Of a stretch of DNA of 64,000 nt, positions 17,167 through 26,263 are shown piece by piece (the stretch's first letter is position 1; the number at the start of each line of letters is the position of its first letter). The notes under the pieces are model-generated. The model worked only from the letters and a program-made list of their open reading frames with translations. It was not told the DNA's origin and ran no database searches. Origin of the DNA: Saccharothrix coeruleofusca (GTDB taxonomy: Bacteria; Actinomycetota; Actinomycetes; Mycobacteriales; Pseudonocardiaceae); contig NZ_BMRG01000006.1 of the NCBI RefSeq assembly GCF_014648515.1, positions 167,176 to 231,175 on the forward strand. Direction: 5' to 3'. Made by a program: the position numbers and the translations under genes.

Positions 17167-17748
17167 ATGCGAACCCAGCCGATCTCCATCGCCGCGCCGA
17201 CCGCCCCGATCGAGGAGGCGGAGTGGACCCCGCCCACCTGGGACGAGGTCGTGCGCGATCACGCTGACCGGGTCTACCGGCTGGCCTACCGCCTGACCGG
17301 CAACCAGCACGACGCCGAGGACCTCACCCAGGAGACCTTCATCCGGGTGTTCCGCTCGCTGGCGTCGTACAAGCCGGGCACCTTCGAGGGCTGGCTGCAC
17401 CGCATCACCACCAACCTGTTCCTGGACATGGCCCGGCGCCGCTCCCGGCTGCGCATGGAGGGCCTGCCCGAGGACACCGACCGGCTGGCGGGCGACGACC
17501 CGAGCCCCGAGCAGGTCTACTCCGACACCCACCTGGACCCCGACCTGCAGGCCGCGCTCGACGAGCTGCCGCCGGAGTTCCGCGCCGCGGTGGTGCTGTG
17601 CGACGTCGAAGGTCTCTCCTACGAGGAGATCGGTGCCACCCTCGGGGTGAAGTTGGGTACCGTGAGGAGTCGGATCCACCGGGGCAGGCAGGCCCTGAGG
17701 GTCGCCTTGGAGCGCCGTCGCGGGCAGTTGCGGGAGGACTCTGCATGA
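17167..17748 (+). CDS. sigE: ECF RNA polymerase sigma factor SigE
   Basis: 193-residue extracytoplasmic-function sigma factor. Region 2 ([20 protein letters not shown] onward) binds core polymerase and the -10 element; region 4 ([20 protein letters not shown] then [20 protein letters not shown]) binds -35. ATG 17167 lies 14 bases after GGAGGT; longer starts back to 17116 remain possible, and mycobacterial sigE is known to use several. The gene is co-translated with the anti-sigma gene (ATGA overlap) and followed by htrA and tatB as in M. tuberculosis Rv1221-Rv1224, where SigE governs surface and envelope stress. Confidence 0.93.
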   Translation: MRTQPISIAAPTAPIEEAEWTPPTWDEVVRDHADRVYRLAYRLTGNQHDAEDLTQETFIRVFRSLASYKPGTFEGWLHRITTNLFLDMARRRSRLRMEGLPEDTDRLAGDDPSPEQVYSDTHLDPDLQAALDELPPEFRAAVVLCDVEGLSYEEIGATLGVKLGTVRSRIHRGRQALRVALERRRGQLREDSA

Positions 17749-18353
17749 CCGACCTGCGTGGTTGGGGACTGCCCGAGCAGCACCTGCTGCCCGACGCCGT
17801 GGTCGCCTTCGTCGACGGCGAGCTCACGCCGTCGGCCCGCGCTCGGGCGTCCGCGCACTTGTCGCGCTGCCCGTTCTGCGCGGCCGAGGCGTACGCGCAG
17901 CAGCAGGCACGCTCCGCGGTGCGCTCCGCGGAGACCCCCTGCGCGCCCGCCGGCCTGCTGGCCAAGCTGGGCGCGATCCCGCAGGAAGTCGATCTGCCCA
18001 GCGCGCCGGACGGTCTCGCGGTGACCGAGGACGGCCAGCTGGTGACGGTGCTGCGCCCCGATCGCGCGTCCTCCTTCGGCAGCGGACCGGTGCTGGGGCA
18101 GTCGCGCCCTTTCGGCACCGGCGGCGGCAGCCGCTTCGGTAGCCGCCGGGCCCGCCAGGGCGCGGGCGTCGTCGTGTCCGGGTTGATGCTCGGCGCGCTG
18201 GCGCTGGTCGTGCCGGGCAGCGAGGACCCGTCTCCCACCCCCGTCCAGGGCGGCGCTCCCGAGCCGACGCCCGCGGTCGCCCCGTCGCTGAACCAGGGCG
18301 CGGACGGCCTGGACGCGCTGCGCGGACCCACCCACGACGGACCGGGTCGCTGA
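17745..18353 (+). CDS. rseA: Anti-sigma-E factor RseA-like
   Basis: 202-residue zinc-binding anti-sigma factor. The HLSRCPFC motif (H-x3-C-x2-C) near residues 43-50 is the ZAS signature that clamps ECF sigma factors. A long Pro/Gly/Ser-rich linker leads to one hydrophobic segment ([16 protein letters not shown], about residues 144-159), which suggests membrane attachment, and a short outer tail. The start overlaps sigE's stop (ATGA). In mycobacteria RseA (Rv1222) is released from SigE after phosphorylation and proteolysis; the same control is expected here but not shown. Confidence 0.9.
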   Translation: MTDLRGWGLPEQHLLPDAVVAFVDGELTPSARARASAHLSRCPFCAAEAYAQQQARSAVRSAETPCAPAGLLAKLGAIPQEVDLPSAPDGLAVTEDGQLVTVLRPDRASSFGSGPVLGQSRPFGTGGGSRFGSRRARQGAGVVVSGLMLGALALVVPGSEDPSPTPVQGGAPEPTPAVAPSLNQGADGLDALRGPTHDGPGR

Positions 18354-18446
18354 ACCGGATCGCTGACTGAGGGCCGCTGACGGCAACTTCACCGCCTACC
18401 GGGCACGATTGCCCCGCAACGCAAGCATGAGAACGTTCGGGGAGCG

Positions 18447-19985
18447 ATGAGCGAGCCACAGCAGGGCAACGGTCACCCGTCCGCGACCCCGGTCTCCGGT
18501 GTGGACGACGGGCAGCACCGCAGGCTCGCCCCGCGTCCCCTGCACCGCCCCGAGGTGGACCCCACCCAGGCCGCCGTGTTCGGCAGGCCCAGGGGTGTGG
18601 AGGGCGCTTTCGCGGCCGACCGGCCCGTGCTCAACGGCAACGGCTCGGTCCAGCTGGTTCCGCCGACCCCGGAGGCGCTGAGCACCGCGTTCGGCCGCCC
18701 GGCGGGCGGTGGGGACGTGCGGTTGCAGCGCCCGCCGGTGGACTTGAGCGGCGAACCCGAGGTCGAGCCGGTCTTCTGGAACGGTGAGCCCGCTGGCGAC
18801 TCCTGGCGCGATCCGGGCGCGAGCGCGGTCATCGGACCGCCCGCGGTCACCGAGCAGCCCGCGGCCGAGACCGGGACCGCGACAGCCCCCGGTCCCCAGC
18901 TCAGCGTCCCCGAGCTGCTGTTCGGCCGCCGGGTCAAGCCGCTGGGCCTGGTGCTGCTGATGGTGGCCGCCCTGCTGGTGGGCGCGGCGGGCGGCGCGGC
19001 CGGGTGGCTGCTGGGCCGGGTGGACAACCCGCTGACCGACGGCGGTGTGACGCTGGCCGAGGTCAAGCCGGGCAAGGAGCGCCCGGTGGGCTCGGTGGCC
19101 GACATCGCCCGGCGGGTCACGCCGAGCGTGGTGTCGATCGAGTTCAAGGGCGGCAGCGTGGCGGGCGTCGGCTCCGGCGTGGTGATCGACGGCGAGGGCT
19201 ACGTGCTGACCAACGACCACGTGATCGCGCCCGCCGTGCAGGACTCGTCGGCCAGGCTGACCGTGGTCTTCACCGACGGCAAGCGCGCCACCGCGCAGGT
19301 CGTGGGCCGCGACTCCAAGACCGACCTGGCGGTGATCAAGGTCGAGGTGGACAACCCGACCGTGCTCCAGTTCGGCGACTCCGACGACCTCCAGGTGGGG
19401 GACACGGTGCTGGCGATCGGCTCGCCGCTGTCGCTGTCGAACACGGTCACCGAGGGCATCGTCAGCGCCCTGCACCGCCCGGTCACCGCGGCGGGCGAGA
19501 ACGGCGGCCCGCCGATCACCTACGACGCGATCCAGACCGACGCGGCGATCAACCCCGGCAACTCCGGCGGCGCGCTGGTGGACTCCTCCGGCGCGCTGGT
19601 CGGCATCAACTCCTCGATCCGCACCGAGACCGGCGGTTCGGTGGGCCTGGGCTTCGCGATCTCGGGCAACTACGCCCGCAAGATCTCCCAGGCGCTCATC
19701 CGCGACGGCCAGGTCAAGCACGCGGACATGAACGTCAACGTGCGGTCGGCCTCGGCGGAGACCGCGGAGGGCGCCCAGGTGCAGAACGTCCCCGAGGGCG
19801 GGGCCGCCGCGGCGGCGGGCATCCAGGAGGGGGACGTGATCACCAGGGTGGGTGACCGCATGGTGCGCAACGCCGCCGAGCTGACCGTGGCGGTGCGGGA
19901 CCACGAGATCGGCGAGACGGTCCCGGTGGTGCTGGCCAGGCAGGGCCGTGAGCTGACCGTGCAGGTCACGCTCAGGTCGGACTGA
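18447..19985 (+). CDS. htrA: HtrA/DegP-type membrane-anchored serine protease
   Basis: 512-residue envelope protease. A disordered cytoplasmic region of about 160 residues precedes one transmembrane helix (about 166-190). The trypsin-like domain carries the triad His258 (TNDHV), Asp293 (KTDLAV) and Ser373 (NPGNSGGAL). A single PDZ domain occupies roughly the last 90 residues (ending RQGRELTVQV). It should degrade or refold damaged proteins outside the membrane, and matches Rv1223. It lies directly downstream of sigE-rseA and before tatB, so it belongs to the envelope-stress unit. Confidence 0.95.
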   Translation: MSEPQQGNGHPSATPVSGVDDGQHRRLAPRPLHRPEVDPTQAAVFGRPRGVEGAFAADRPVLNGNGSVQLVPPTPEALSTAFGRPAGGGDVRLQRPPVDLSGEPEVEPVFWNGEPAGDSWRDPGASAVIGPPAVTEQPAAETGTATAPGPQLSVPELLFGRRVKPLGLVLLMVAALLVGAAGGAAGWLLGRVDNPLTDGGVTLAEVKPGKERPVGSVADIARRVTPSVVSIEFKGGSVAGVGSGVVIDGEGYVLTNDHVIAPAVQDSSARLTVVFTDGKRATAQVVGRDSKTDLAVIKVEVDNPTVLQFGDSDDLQVGDTVLAIGSPLSLSNTVTEGIVSALHRPVTAAGENGGPPITYDAIQTDAAINPGNSGGALVDSSGALVGINSSIRTETGGSVGLGFAISGNYARKISQALIRDGQVKHADMNVNVRSASAETAEGAQVQNVPEGGAAAAAGIQEGDVITRVGDRMVRNAAELTVAVRDHEIGETVPVVLARQGRELTVQVTLRSD

Positions 19986-20041
19986 TCGACGACTAGGCTG
20001 GTCGCAAGGCAGTCGGTGCGGTCGGTGGAGGTGGGGCGCGG

Positions 20042-20419
20042 GTGTTCGACAGCATCGGGTGGATTGAGATCCTCATCATCATCGTCGCGGGTCTGTTCAT
20101 CCTGGGGCCGGAGCGGCTGCCCTCGGCGGCGGCCTGGGTGGGGCGCACCATCCGCCAGGTCCGGGAGTACGCGACCGGTGCGCGGGACCAGCTCAAGCAG
20201 GAGATGGGGCCGGAGTTCGAGCAGCTGCGCAAGCCCCTGGAGGACCTGAGGGAGCTGCGCAACTTCGACCCGAAGCGCGCGATCACCAAGCACCTGTGGG
20301 ACGACGAGCCCACCCCCAAGGCCAACGGCTACCCCGCGCCGCAGGCGCAGCCCGCGGTCGAGCGGGATCGGCCGCTGCAGCACGGCGAGCGCCCGCCCTA
20401 CGACCCCGACGCCACCTGA
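20042..20419 (+). CDS. tatB: Sec-independent protein translocase subunit TatB
   Basis: 125-residue TatA/B-type protein: short N-terminal outer segment, one transmembrane helix ([14 protein letters not shown], about 8-21), the hinge GPERLP, then a long amphipathic helix and an acidic Pro-rich tail. TatB with TatC recognises twin-arginine signal peptides. The GTG start has GGAGG 14 bases upstream. Position after htrA equals Rv1224. An 18-bp perfect hairpin follows 18 bases after the stop. Confidence 0.93.
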   Translation: MFDSIGWIEILIIIVAGLFILGPERLPSAAAWVGRTIRQVREYATGARDQLKQEMGPEFEQLRKPLEDLRELRNFDPKRAITKHLWDDEPTPKANGYPAPQAQPAVERDRPLQHGERPPYDPDAT

Positions 20420-20437
20420 TCCCAGGCGCTTGAGACG

Positions 20438-20478
20438 CGCTCAGGCCCCCCGAACTCCGCGTTCGGGGGGCCTGAGCG
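20438..20478. terminator. Bidirectional terminator, 18-bp perfect stem
   Basis: Arms 20438-20455 and 20461-20478 (left arm starts CGCTCAGGCCCCCC) are perfectly complementary around the loop TCCGC. It lies between convergent tatB and mrp; the right side is shared with the 22-bp repeat. Confidence 0.8.
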
Positions 20479-20510
20479 TTGAGTTCGGGGGTTCCGGAGG
20501 TTCGACTCGC
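20467..20510 (-). repeat. 22-bp repeat, two units, minus orientation
   Basis: Units 20489-20510 and 20467-20488 read on the minus strand (GCGAGTCGAACCTCCGG start). The first begins seven bases after the mrp stop and is nearly identical to the pair after glgC. Confidence 0.85.
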
Positions 20511-20517
20511 GGGTGGG

Positions 20518-21663
20518 TCAGCGGCCCGCGGGGGAGACGTTGAGGAGGCGGCCCGCCAGGCCGCGGGAGCGGACCGAGAGCTTGGTGGCGACCGAGGTCA
20601 GCACCTGGCCCGCCGCCGAGTCCGGGGCGGCCACGACGATCGGGGTGCCCGCGTCGCCCTGCTCGCGCACCCTGGGGTCCAGCGGCACCTGGCCCAGCAG
20701 CGGCACCTCGGAGCCGACCGCCCTGGTCAGCGACTCCGCCACGGCCTGCCCGCCGCCGCTGCCGAAGACGTCCATCCGGGTGCCGTCGGGCAGCTCCAGC
20801 CACGACATGTTCTCGATCACGCCCGCCACCCGCTGCCGGGTCTGCAGCGCGATGGACCCGGCCCGCTCGGCGACCTCCGCGGCGGCCTGCTGCGGCGTGG
20901 TCACCACCAGGATCTCCGCGTTGGGCACCAGCTGGGCCACCGAGATCGCCACGTCGCCGGTGCCCGGCGGCAGGTCCAGCAGCAGCACGTCCAGGTCGCC
21001 CCAGAACACGTCGGCGAGGAACTGCTGCAGCGCCCGGTGCAGCATCGGCCCGCGCCACACCACCGGGGTGTTGCCGGGGGTGAACATGCCGATCGAGATC
21101 AGCTTCACGCCGTGCGCCTGCGGCGGCATGATCATCTTCTCGACCTGGGTGGGCCGCGCTTCCGTGCCCAGCATCCGGGGGATGGAGTGGCCGTAGATGT
21201 CGGCGTCCACCACGCCCACCGACAGCCCCCGAGCGGCCATGGCCGCCGCCAGGTTGACCGTCACGCTGGACTTGCCGACGCCGCCCTTGCCCGAGGCCAC
21301 GCAGTACACGCGGGTCAGCGAGCCGGGCTGGGCGAACGGGATGACCGGCTCCTCGACCCCGCCGCGCAGGGTCTTGCGCAGCTCGGTGCGCTGCTGGTCG
21401 CTCATCACGTCCAGTGACACCCGGACCGTGCTCACCCCGTCCAGCGCCGACACCGCCGCGGTCACGTCCGCGGTGATCTTGTCGCGCAGCGGGCAGCCGG
21501 ACACCGTCAGGTACACGGCCACGTCGACCGCGCCGTCGGGGCCGACCGCGACGTCCTTCACCATGCCCAGCTCGGTGATGGGCCGCTTGATCTCCGGGTC
21601 CTGCACACCGGCCAGCGCCTTCTGCACGTCGGCAACGGTGGGAACGGGCTGCGTGGTGGTCAC
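20518..21663 (-). CDS. mrp: Mrp/ApbC-type iron-sulfur carrier ATPase
   Basis: 381-residue P-loop protein: an N-terminal MIP18/DUF59 domain (about 9-85) and an ATPase domain with the deviant Walker A GKGGVGKSS (125-133) and switch DADIYGHS. Such proteins carry 4Fe-4S clusters to apo-enzymes. The CxxC cluster-ligand pair of E. coli Mrp is absent (the region reads ENMSWLELPDG), as in other actinobacterial members, so the cluster-binding mode is unclear. GTG 21663 is chosen; TAAGGC lies seven bases upstream. Corresponds to Rv1229c. Confidence 0.92.
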   Translation of the reverse strand: MTTTQPVPTVADVQKALAGVQDPEIKRPITELGMVKDVAVGPDGAVDVAVYLTVSGCPLRDKITADVTAAVSALDGVSTVRVSLDVMSDQQRTELRKTLRGGVEEPVIPFAQPGSLTRVYCVASGKGGVGKSSVTVNLAAAMAARGLSVGVVDADIYGHSIPRMLGTEARPTQVEKMIMPPQAHGVKLISIGMFTPGNTPVVWRGPMLHRALQQFLADVFWGDLDVLLLDLPPGTGDVAISVAQLVPNAEILVVTTPQQAAAEVAERAGSIALQTRQRVAGVIENMSWLELPDGTRMDVFGSGGGQAVAESLTRAVGSEVPLLGQVPLDPRVREQGDAGTPIVVAAPDSAAGQVLTSVATKLSVRSRGLAGRLLNVSPAGR

Positions 21664-21801
21664 GGGAATCGCCTTACGGGGAGGGGGTACGGCTCGCCAC
21701 CATGCTACGGCGGCGTTGTCCACCTCCAAGCTACCGGTCGGTCACCTCGAACTCGGGGGCAGCGCGCAGCGGCTTGCGTGCTTTCCGTAACATTGCTCTC
21801 C

Positions 21802-22260
21802 GTGCCGGAAACGGGAAGTGCCCGGTTGCCCACCCGATCCGAGCTCGTGGTGTGGCGATCCTTCCTCCGGGCCCACGCGCGGTTGACCCGGATACTCGAA
21901 GCCGAGCTCATCGCCGAGCAGCGGCTCTCGCTCGCGGCCTACGACGTGCTGATCCAGCTCGCCGAGGCGGCGCAGTACCGGCTGCGGATGACGGAGCTGG
22001 CCGACGCCGTGCTGCTGTCCCGCTCCGGCGTGACGCGCCTGGTCGACCGCCTGGAGCGCTCCGGCCTGGTGCTGCGCGAGCGCGCCGACGGGGACGGTCG
22101 GGGGGTGGTGGCGGTGCTGACCCAGCAGGGCATGGAACGGCTGCGCACCGCGTCGGGCACCCACCTCGCCGGGGTGGCCAGGCACTTCGCCGACGCGCTC
22201 GAGCCCCCGGACCTGGAGGCGTTCGGCCGCTCCTGCGACCGCCTGGCCGACGGGCCGTAG
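21802..22260 (+). CDS. MarR family transcriptional regulator
   Basis: 152-residue winged-helix regulator. Dimerisation helices flank the DNA-binding core LRMTELADAVLLSRSGVTRLVDRLE and the wing (LVLRERADGDGRGVVAVLT). GTG 21802 is preferred over an upstream GTG at 21778 because TAACAT sits eight bases before it. It is divergent from mrp and convergent with the DUF1003 gene; no obvious target pair is adjacent. The inducer is unknown. Confidence 0.88.
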   Translation: MPETGSARLPTRSELVVWRSFLRAHARLTRILEAELIAEQRLSLAAYDVLIQLAEAAQYRLRMTELADAVLLSRSGVTRLVDRLERSGLVLRERADGDGRGVVAVLTQQGMERLRTASGTHLAGVARHFADALEPPDLEAFGRSCDRLADGP

Positions 22261-22326
22261 CGCCCGCACCGGGCGAACGCGGGACGGCGTCAGCTCAGGA
22301 CAGCACCAGCTCTGGACGGCACCGGA

Positions 22327-22836
22327 TCAGGACGGCACGTCGTCCCACTTCGGGTCGTCGCGCGCCCGGCGCTTGCGGCTCTCCCGCAGCGCCCGGTCCA
22401 GTTCGCCGCGCAGGAAATCGCGGGTGACCACCTCGCCAACGGCCAGCCGCAGCGCGGCCAGCTCCCGCGCCAGGTACTCGGTGTCGGCCTTGGTCTGCGC
22501 GGCCCGCGCCCGGTCCTCCTCCAGCGACACCCGGTCGCGGTCGTCCTGCCGGTTCTGCGCCAGCAGGATCAGCGGCGCGGCGTACGCGGCCTGGGTGGAG
22601 AAGGCCAGGTTGAGCAGGATGAACGGGTAGGGGTCCCAGCGCAGCGACACCGCGAACAGGTTCAGCGTGATCCAGACGATCACGATCAGGGTCTGCCAGA
22701 ACAGGAACTTGCCGGTGCCCAGGAACCGGGCCAGCCGCTCGGAGAACCGGCCGAACGCCTCCGGGTCCAGGGCCAGCCGGAACCGGCCCTGGCTGCGCGG
22801 CTGGTCCAACCGCCTGCGCGGCACGAGCTCAGGCAT
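22327..22836 (-). CDS. DUF1003 membrane protein
   Basis: 169-residue protein with two transmembrane helices (FLFWQTLIVIVWITLNLF at about 44-61, and a second near PFILLNLAFSTQAAYAAPLI) joined by a tight loop. A basic, coiled-coil-prone C-terminal half follows (QNRQDDRDRVSLEEDRAR). This is the DUF1003 pattern and matches Rv1231c. Its start overlaps the end of the MgtE-like gene by eight bases, so the two are made together. A role in divalent-metal handling has been suggested only by this association. Confidence 0.85.
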   Translation of the reverse strand: MPELVPRRRLDQPRSQGRFRLALDPEAFGRFSERLARFLGTGKFLFWQTLIVIVWITLNLFAVSLRWDPYPFILLNLAFSTQAAYAAPLILLAQNRQDDRDRVSLEEDRARAAQTKADTEYLARELAALRLAVGEVVTRDFLRGELDRALRESRKRRARDDPKWDDVPS

Positions 22837-24082
22837 GGGGCAGCCCCGTTTCCCGCCAGTTGTCCGGCAGCAGGTGGTCCAGCACGTCGTCCACGCTGAC
22901 CGCGCCGAGCAGGTGGTCGCTCTCGTCCACCACCGGCGCGCACACCAGGTTGTAGGCGGCGAAGTAGCGGGTCACCTCGCCCAGCGACGCGGCGGGCGAC
23001 AGGGTGGTCAGGTCGGTGTCGAGCACGCCCGCGACCAGGTCCGACGGCGGTTCCCGGAGCAGCCGCTGGATGTGCACGCAGCCCAGGTAGCGGCCGGTGG
23101 GGGTGGCGGTGGGCGGGCGGCACACGAACACCATGCTGGCCAGCGCCGGGGTCAGGTCCGGGTTGCGCACGTGCGCCAGCGCCTCGGCGACCGTGGCGTC
23201 CGGCGCGAGCACCACCGGTTCCGGGGTCATCAGGCCGCCCGCGGTGTCGAAGCTGTACTCCAGCAGCCTGCGCACCGGCGCGGACTCGGCGGGCTCCATC
23301 AGCCCCAGCAGCCGGTCCTTGTCGATCTCGGGCAGCTCGGCCAGCAGGTCCGCGGCGTCGTCGGGGTTCATCGCCTCCAGCACGTCCGCCGCACGCTCCT
23401 CGTCCAGGTGCGCCAGCAGGTCCTTCTGGTCCTCCTCGGGCAGCTCCTCGATGATGTCGGCCAGCCGCTCGTCGTCCAGCGCCTCGGCGACCTCGTAGCG
23501 GCGCTTGAGCGGCAGGCCGTGCAGCGCGTTGGCCACGTCGGCGGCGCGCATGGTCTCGAAGACCGCCACCAGGTGCTGCGCGCCCTGCGGCTGGCCCGCC
23601 AGCTCGGTGACCGACAGCCCGCCGATCTCCTCCCAGTGCAGCACCTGCACCGGGCCTCGGCGGGCCAGCCTGCCGGTCCGCTCGCGCACCGCGACCCTGG
23701 TCATCCGCCAGTCGCGGGTGCGGCTGGGTTCCATGGCGGCGTCCACCAGCACCGCGGCGGCGCCCGACGCGGTGCGCACGCGCGCGTCCAGCAGCTCGCC
23801 GACCACCAGCACCTCGTTGGCGCGCTGGTGGAACTGCCGCAGGTTGACCGACCCGGTGGCCAGCGTGACGGCGTTGGGCTCGATGGAGGTGACCCGCAGC
23901 ATCGGCACGAAGATCCGCCGCCGGGTGGCCAGCTCCAGCACCAGTCCCAGCACGCGCGGCGGCTGCCGGTCCACGCGCAGGCCGACCACCAGGTCGCGGA
24001 CCTTGCCGATGGCCTCGCCGTCGGGCCCGAACACGGGCAGTCCGGCGAGCTGAGCGGCGAAAACCCGGTTCACGGCGACCAC
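22829..24082 (-). CDS. MgtE N-domain/CBS protein lacking the channel domain
   Basis: 417-residue soluble protein. A PRC-barrel-like N-terminus (about 1-75) is followed by an MgtE_N superhelical domain (about 150-270, with ALDDERLADIIEELPEEDQK and DPDDAADLLAELP-type repeats) and a pair of CBS domains (about 290-410). In MgtE these parts sense magnesium and gate a five-helix pore; no pore is present here. It matches Rv1232c. The GTG start has TAGCCT six bases upstream, divergent to the phzF promoter. It may act as a magnesium or nucleotide sensor for the co-expressed DUF1003 membrane protein. Confidence 0.88.
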   Translation of the reverse strand: MVAVNRVFAAQLAGLPVFGPDGEAIGKVRDLVVGLRVDRQPPRVLGLVLELATRRRIFVPMLRVTSIEPNAVTLATGSVNLRQFHQRANEVLVVGELLDARVRTASGAAAVLVDAAMEPSRTRDWRMTRVAVRERTGRLARRGPVQVLHWEEIGGLSVTELAGQPQGAQHLVAVFETMRAADVANALHGLPLKRRYEVAEALDDERLADIIEELPEEDQKDLLAHLDEERAADVLEAMNPDDAADLLAELPEIDKDRLLGLMEPAESAPVRRLLEYSFDTAGGLMTPEPVVLAPDATVAEALAHVRNPDLTPALASMVFVCRPPTATPTGRYLGCVHIQRLLREPPSDLVAGVLDTDLTTLSPAASLGEVTRYFAAYNLVCAPVVDESDHLLGAVSVDDVLDHLLPDNWRETGLPHA

Positions 24083-24116
24083 GCCGCCAGGCTAGCCGGG
24101 GTCTAGGGTCCGTGCC
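24083..24116. promoter_or_regulatory. Divergent leaderless promoters in a 34-bp gap
   Basis: TAGGGT (24104-24109) ends seven bases before the phzF GTG, and on the other strand TAGCCT (24089-24094) ends six bases before the MgtE-like GTG. Both transcripts would start at their start codons, and the -35 region of each would lie inside the other gene. Confidence 0.5.
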
Positions 24117-24971
24117 GTGCTCAGGTACGACGTCGTGGACGTGTTCACCTCCCGCGCTTTCGCGGGCAACCCGCTGGCCGTGGTGCACGGCGGCGAGGGG
24201 CTCGACGACGCGGGGATGCAGGCCGTCGCCCGCGAGTTCAACCTCTCCGAGACCGCGTTCCCGCTCCCGCCGACCGATCCCGCCGCCGACTACCGGCTGC
24301 GGATCTTCACCCCGCTGGTCGAGCTGCCGTTCGCCGGTCTGCCCGGCATCGGGGCGGCGTGGGTGCTCGCCTCGCAGGGGCTGCTGCGGCACGGGCCGGT
24401 GGTGCAGCAGACCGGGGCCGGGCTGCACGAGGTGGTGGTGACGCCGCGCGGCGCGACGCTGGCGGGCGGCGAGCCGGGGATCGGCCGGTCCCTCGACAGC
24501 GCGCCGCTGGCCGCCGCCCTGGGCCTGTCACCGTCCGATGTGGACGAAGGGATCGCCGCGGGCGCGGCCTCGGCGGGCATGGAGTTCACCTTCCTGCCGG
24601 TGCGGCAGGCGGCGGTGGCGCGGGCGCGCCCGGCCCCGGACCTGGCCGACCGGGTGGTGGGGCGGGGGCTGGTGCCGGTGGCGTTCGACCCGGTGGGGCG
24701 GGTGGCGCGGGTGCGGATGTTCCGCGCCACCGGCGGCGAGGACCCGGCCACCGGGAGCGCGGCGCTGGCGCTGGCCGCGTGGCTGGTCGACCGCGGGCTG
24801 CTGCCGGGCGACGGCGAGCACGAGTTCACGGTGCGCCAAGGAGCCGAGATCGATCGCCCGTCCACATTGGACTGCTGGGTGGCCGCGGTCGGCGGCCGGG
24901 CCACGCGCGTGCGCTGCGGTGGCGGGGTGGTGCCGGTGGCGCAGGGGCGGATCAGGCGACCCGGCCGCTGA
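24117..24971 (+). CDS. PhzF family isomerase-like protein
   Basis: 284-residue two-domain hot-dog-like protein of the PhzF/epimerase family. The catalytic Glu of PhzF is present (Glu45 in NLSETAF), as is Asp209 in GEDPATGSA. The conserved G-H-x-T site of the family reads FAGLPGIG here, so the usual His is Leu75. Function could differ from the phenazine enzyme; most family members outside phenazine clusters are uncharacterised. The C-terminus overlaps the convergent kinase gene by 20 bases. No phenazine genes are near. Confidence 0.85.
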   Translation: MLRYDVVDVFTSRAFAGNPLAVVHGGEGLDDAGMQAVAREFNLSETAFPLPPTDPAADYRLRIFTPLVELPFAGLPGIGAAWVLASQGLLRHGPVVQQTGAGLHEVVVTPRGATLAGGEPGIGRSLDSAPLAAALGLSPSDVDEGIAAGAASAGMEFTFLPVRQAAVARARPAPDLADRVVGRGLVPVAFDPVGRVARVRMFRATGGEDPATGSAALALAAWLVDRGLLPGDGEHEFTVRQGAEIDRPSTLDCWVAAVGGRATRVRCGGGVVPVAQGRIRRPGR

Positions 24972-25818
24972 ACAGCCGCGCCATCGCCGCCAGCACCTCG
25001 GCGGTGTCGGCGTACCCCTTCTCCACGCACCACGGCCAGCTCGCCACCGCGCGGTGGAACACCCACCGCCGCGCCCGCTCGACGTCCAGCTCGGCGATGT
25101 CGACCAGGGCGGCGAACCGCTCGCGCAGCCCGCGCTCGCCGTCCAGCTCGGCGACCCGGTTGCGCAGCAGCGCGATCAGCCCGACCTCGCGGTCGCCCGC
25201 CAGCGGCTTGGGGTCGATGGCCAGCCAGGGCTCGCGCTCGCCGCGCAGCACGTTGGCGTAGTGCAGGTCCTCGTTGACCAGCGTGCCGCCCGCGTCCGCG
25301 ACCAGCTCCCGGCCGACCTCCACGGCCATCGCGACCAGCCGGGCGGGCACCGGCCCGCCCGCCGCGGCGTTCTGCGCCACCAGGTCGGGCACCCGCCAGC
25401 GGCGGAACTCCGGGCCCGCCGGGGTGCGCAGCCTGCGCGTCAGCCCGCCCGCGACCAGCAGCGCCTGCTCGATCGGCACGTCCAGCAGCGACCAGGTGTG
25501 GTCCAGCCGCTCCAGCAGCAGCGCGCCGTGCGCGTCGTCGTGGTCGAGCAGCCGCACCGCGCCGTCGCCGTCCCAGGCCCGCAGCGCCAGCGGCTCGCCG
25601 CGGGTCTCCTCGTCCACCCAGGTCAGCTTGAGCGCGGCCGGGTGCCCGTCGGCCCGCCGCACCGGCAGCACCAGCCCGACCGCGCCGTGCAGCGGCGGCC
25701 CGTCCGGCGACAGCTGCCAGCGCGCGCAGAACTTCGCGGCCAGCGCGGGCAGACCGGCCAGCCACGTCGCCGCCTCCGGGGGCAGCGCGTGCCCGAAGCC
25801 CTCGGGCACGGTGATCAC
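24952..25818 (-). CDS. APH(6)-type small-molecule phosphotransferase
   Basis: 288-residue kinase-fold protein resembling streptomycin 6-kinases and related hydroxyurea-resistance proteins. The catalytic loop is NEDLHYANVL, with the magnesium-binding Asp in AIDPKPLAGDREVGL. Such genes are common in actinobacteria and can phosphorylate aminoglycosides or other alcohols; resistance cannot be assumed. GTG 25818 overlaps the stop of the upstream hypothetical gene by four bases, so the two form an operon. Confidence 0.8.
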   Translation of the reverse strand: MITVPEGFGHALPPEAATWLAGLPALAAKFCARWQLSPDGPPLHGAVGLVLPVRRADGHPAALKLTWVDEETRGEPLALRAWDGDGAVRLLDHDDAHGALLLERLDHTWSLLDVPIEQALLVAGGLTRRLRTPAGPEFRRWRVPDLVAQNAAAGGPVPARLVAMAVEVGRELVADAGGTLVNEDLHYANVLRGEREPWLAIDPKPLAGDREVGLIALLRNRVAELDGERGLRERFAALVDIAELDVERARRWVFHRAVASWPWCVEKGYADTAEVLAAMARLFSGRVA

Positions 25819-26150
25819 GCGAACTCCAGGCGGTACACCGACTCCCAGCGGGGCGCGGCGTTGAGCCGGGCGGAGCGCAGCGCCGCCGCGGTGACCTCGT
25901 CCGGCTCGACCAGCCGGGCGGTGGCGGTGGCGTCGAGCAGGTGCGAGTGCGTGGACGGCGAGCGCACCGTCACCGCGCAGCGCACCCCGTCGGCCAGCCC
26001 CGGCACCTCCTGCTCGGTGCCGCCCACGGCCACCAGCACCGCGCCGTCGCGCCACAGCGCCCACACCAGCCGGGGCGCCCCGCCCGCCGGGGCGACCCAG
26101 ATCGCGGCGGCCTTGCGCAGCGCGTTGTCCAGCACCTGTCCGATCTCCAC
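25815..26150 (-). CDS. Hypothetical protein upstream of kinase
   Basis: 111-residue soluble protein I do not recognise. It begins MEIGQVLDNALRKAAAIWVA and shows alternating short strands and a few charged turns (VRCAVTVRSPSTHSHLLD), compatible with a small split-barrel fold such as pyridoxamine-phosphate oxidase-like proteins, but no cofactor motif is clear. Its stop overlaps the kinase start (GTGA), so it is probably co-expressed and may share substrate context. Confidence 0.7.
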   Translation of the reverse strand: MEIGQVLDNALRKAAAIWVAPAGGAPRLVWALWRDGAVLVAVGGTEQEVPGLADGVRCAVTVRSPSTHSHLLDATATARLVEPDEVTAAALRSARLNAAPRWESVYRLEFA

Positions 26151-26263
26151 CGGTTCAGCCTGCCACGACCCTGTGAATCGGGACTCACGCGATAGCGGGG
26201 TGCACGGGTGCGTGCCACCCTTCGCAGCACAGGAGTTACCGGCCGGTACGAGGAGGTACCCCA

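Noticed and set aside
24117-24971. Part of a phenazine or other natural-product cluster
   Set aside because: No biosynthetic neighbours; PhzF-like genes are widespread singletons.
24952-25818. Calling the APH(6)-like kinase a streptomycin resistance gene
   Set aside because: Only the kinase loop is shared; environmental actinobacteria carry many such kinases with unrelated substrates.
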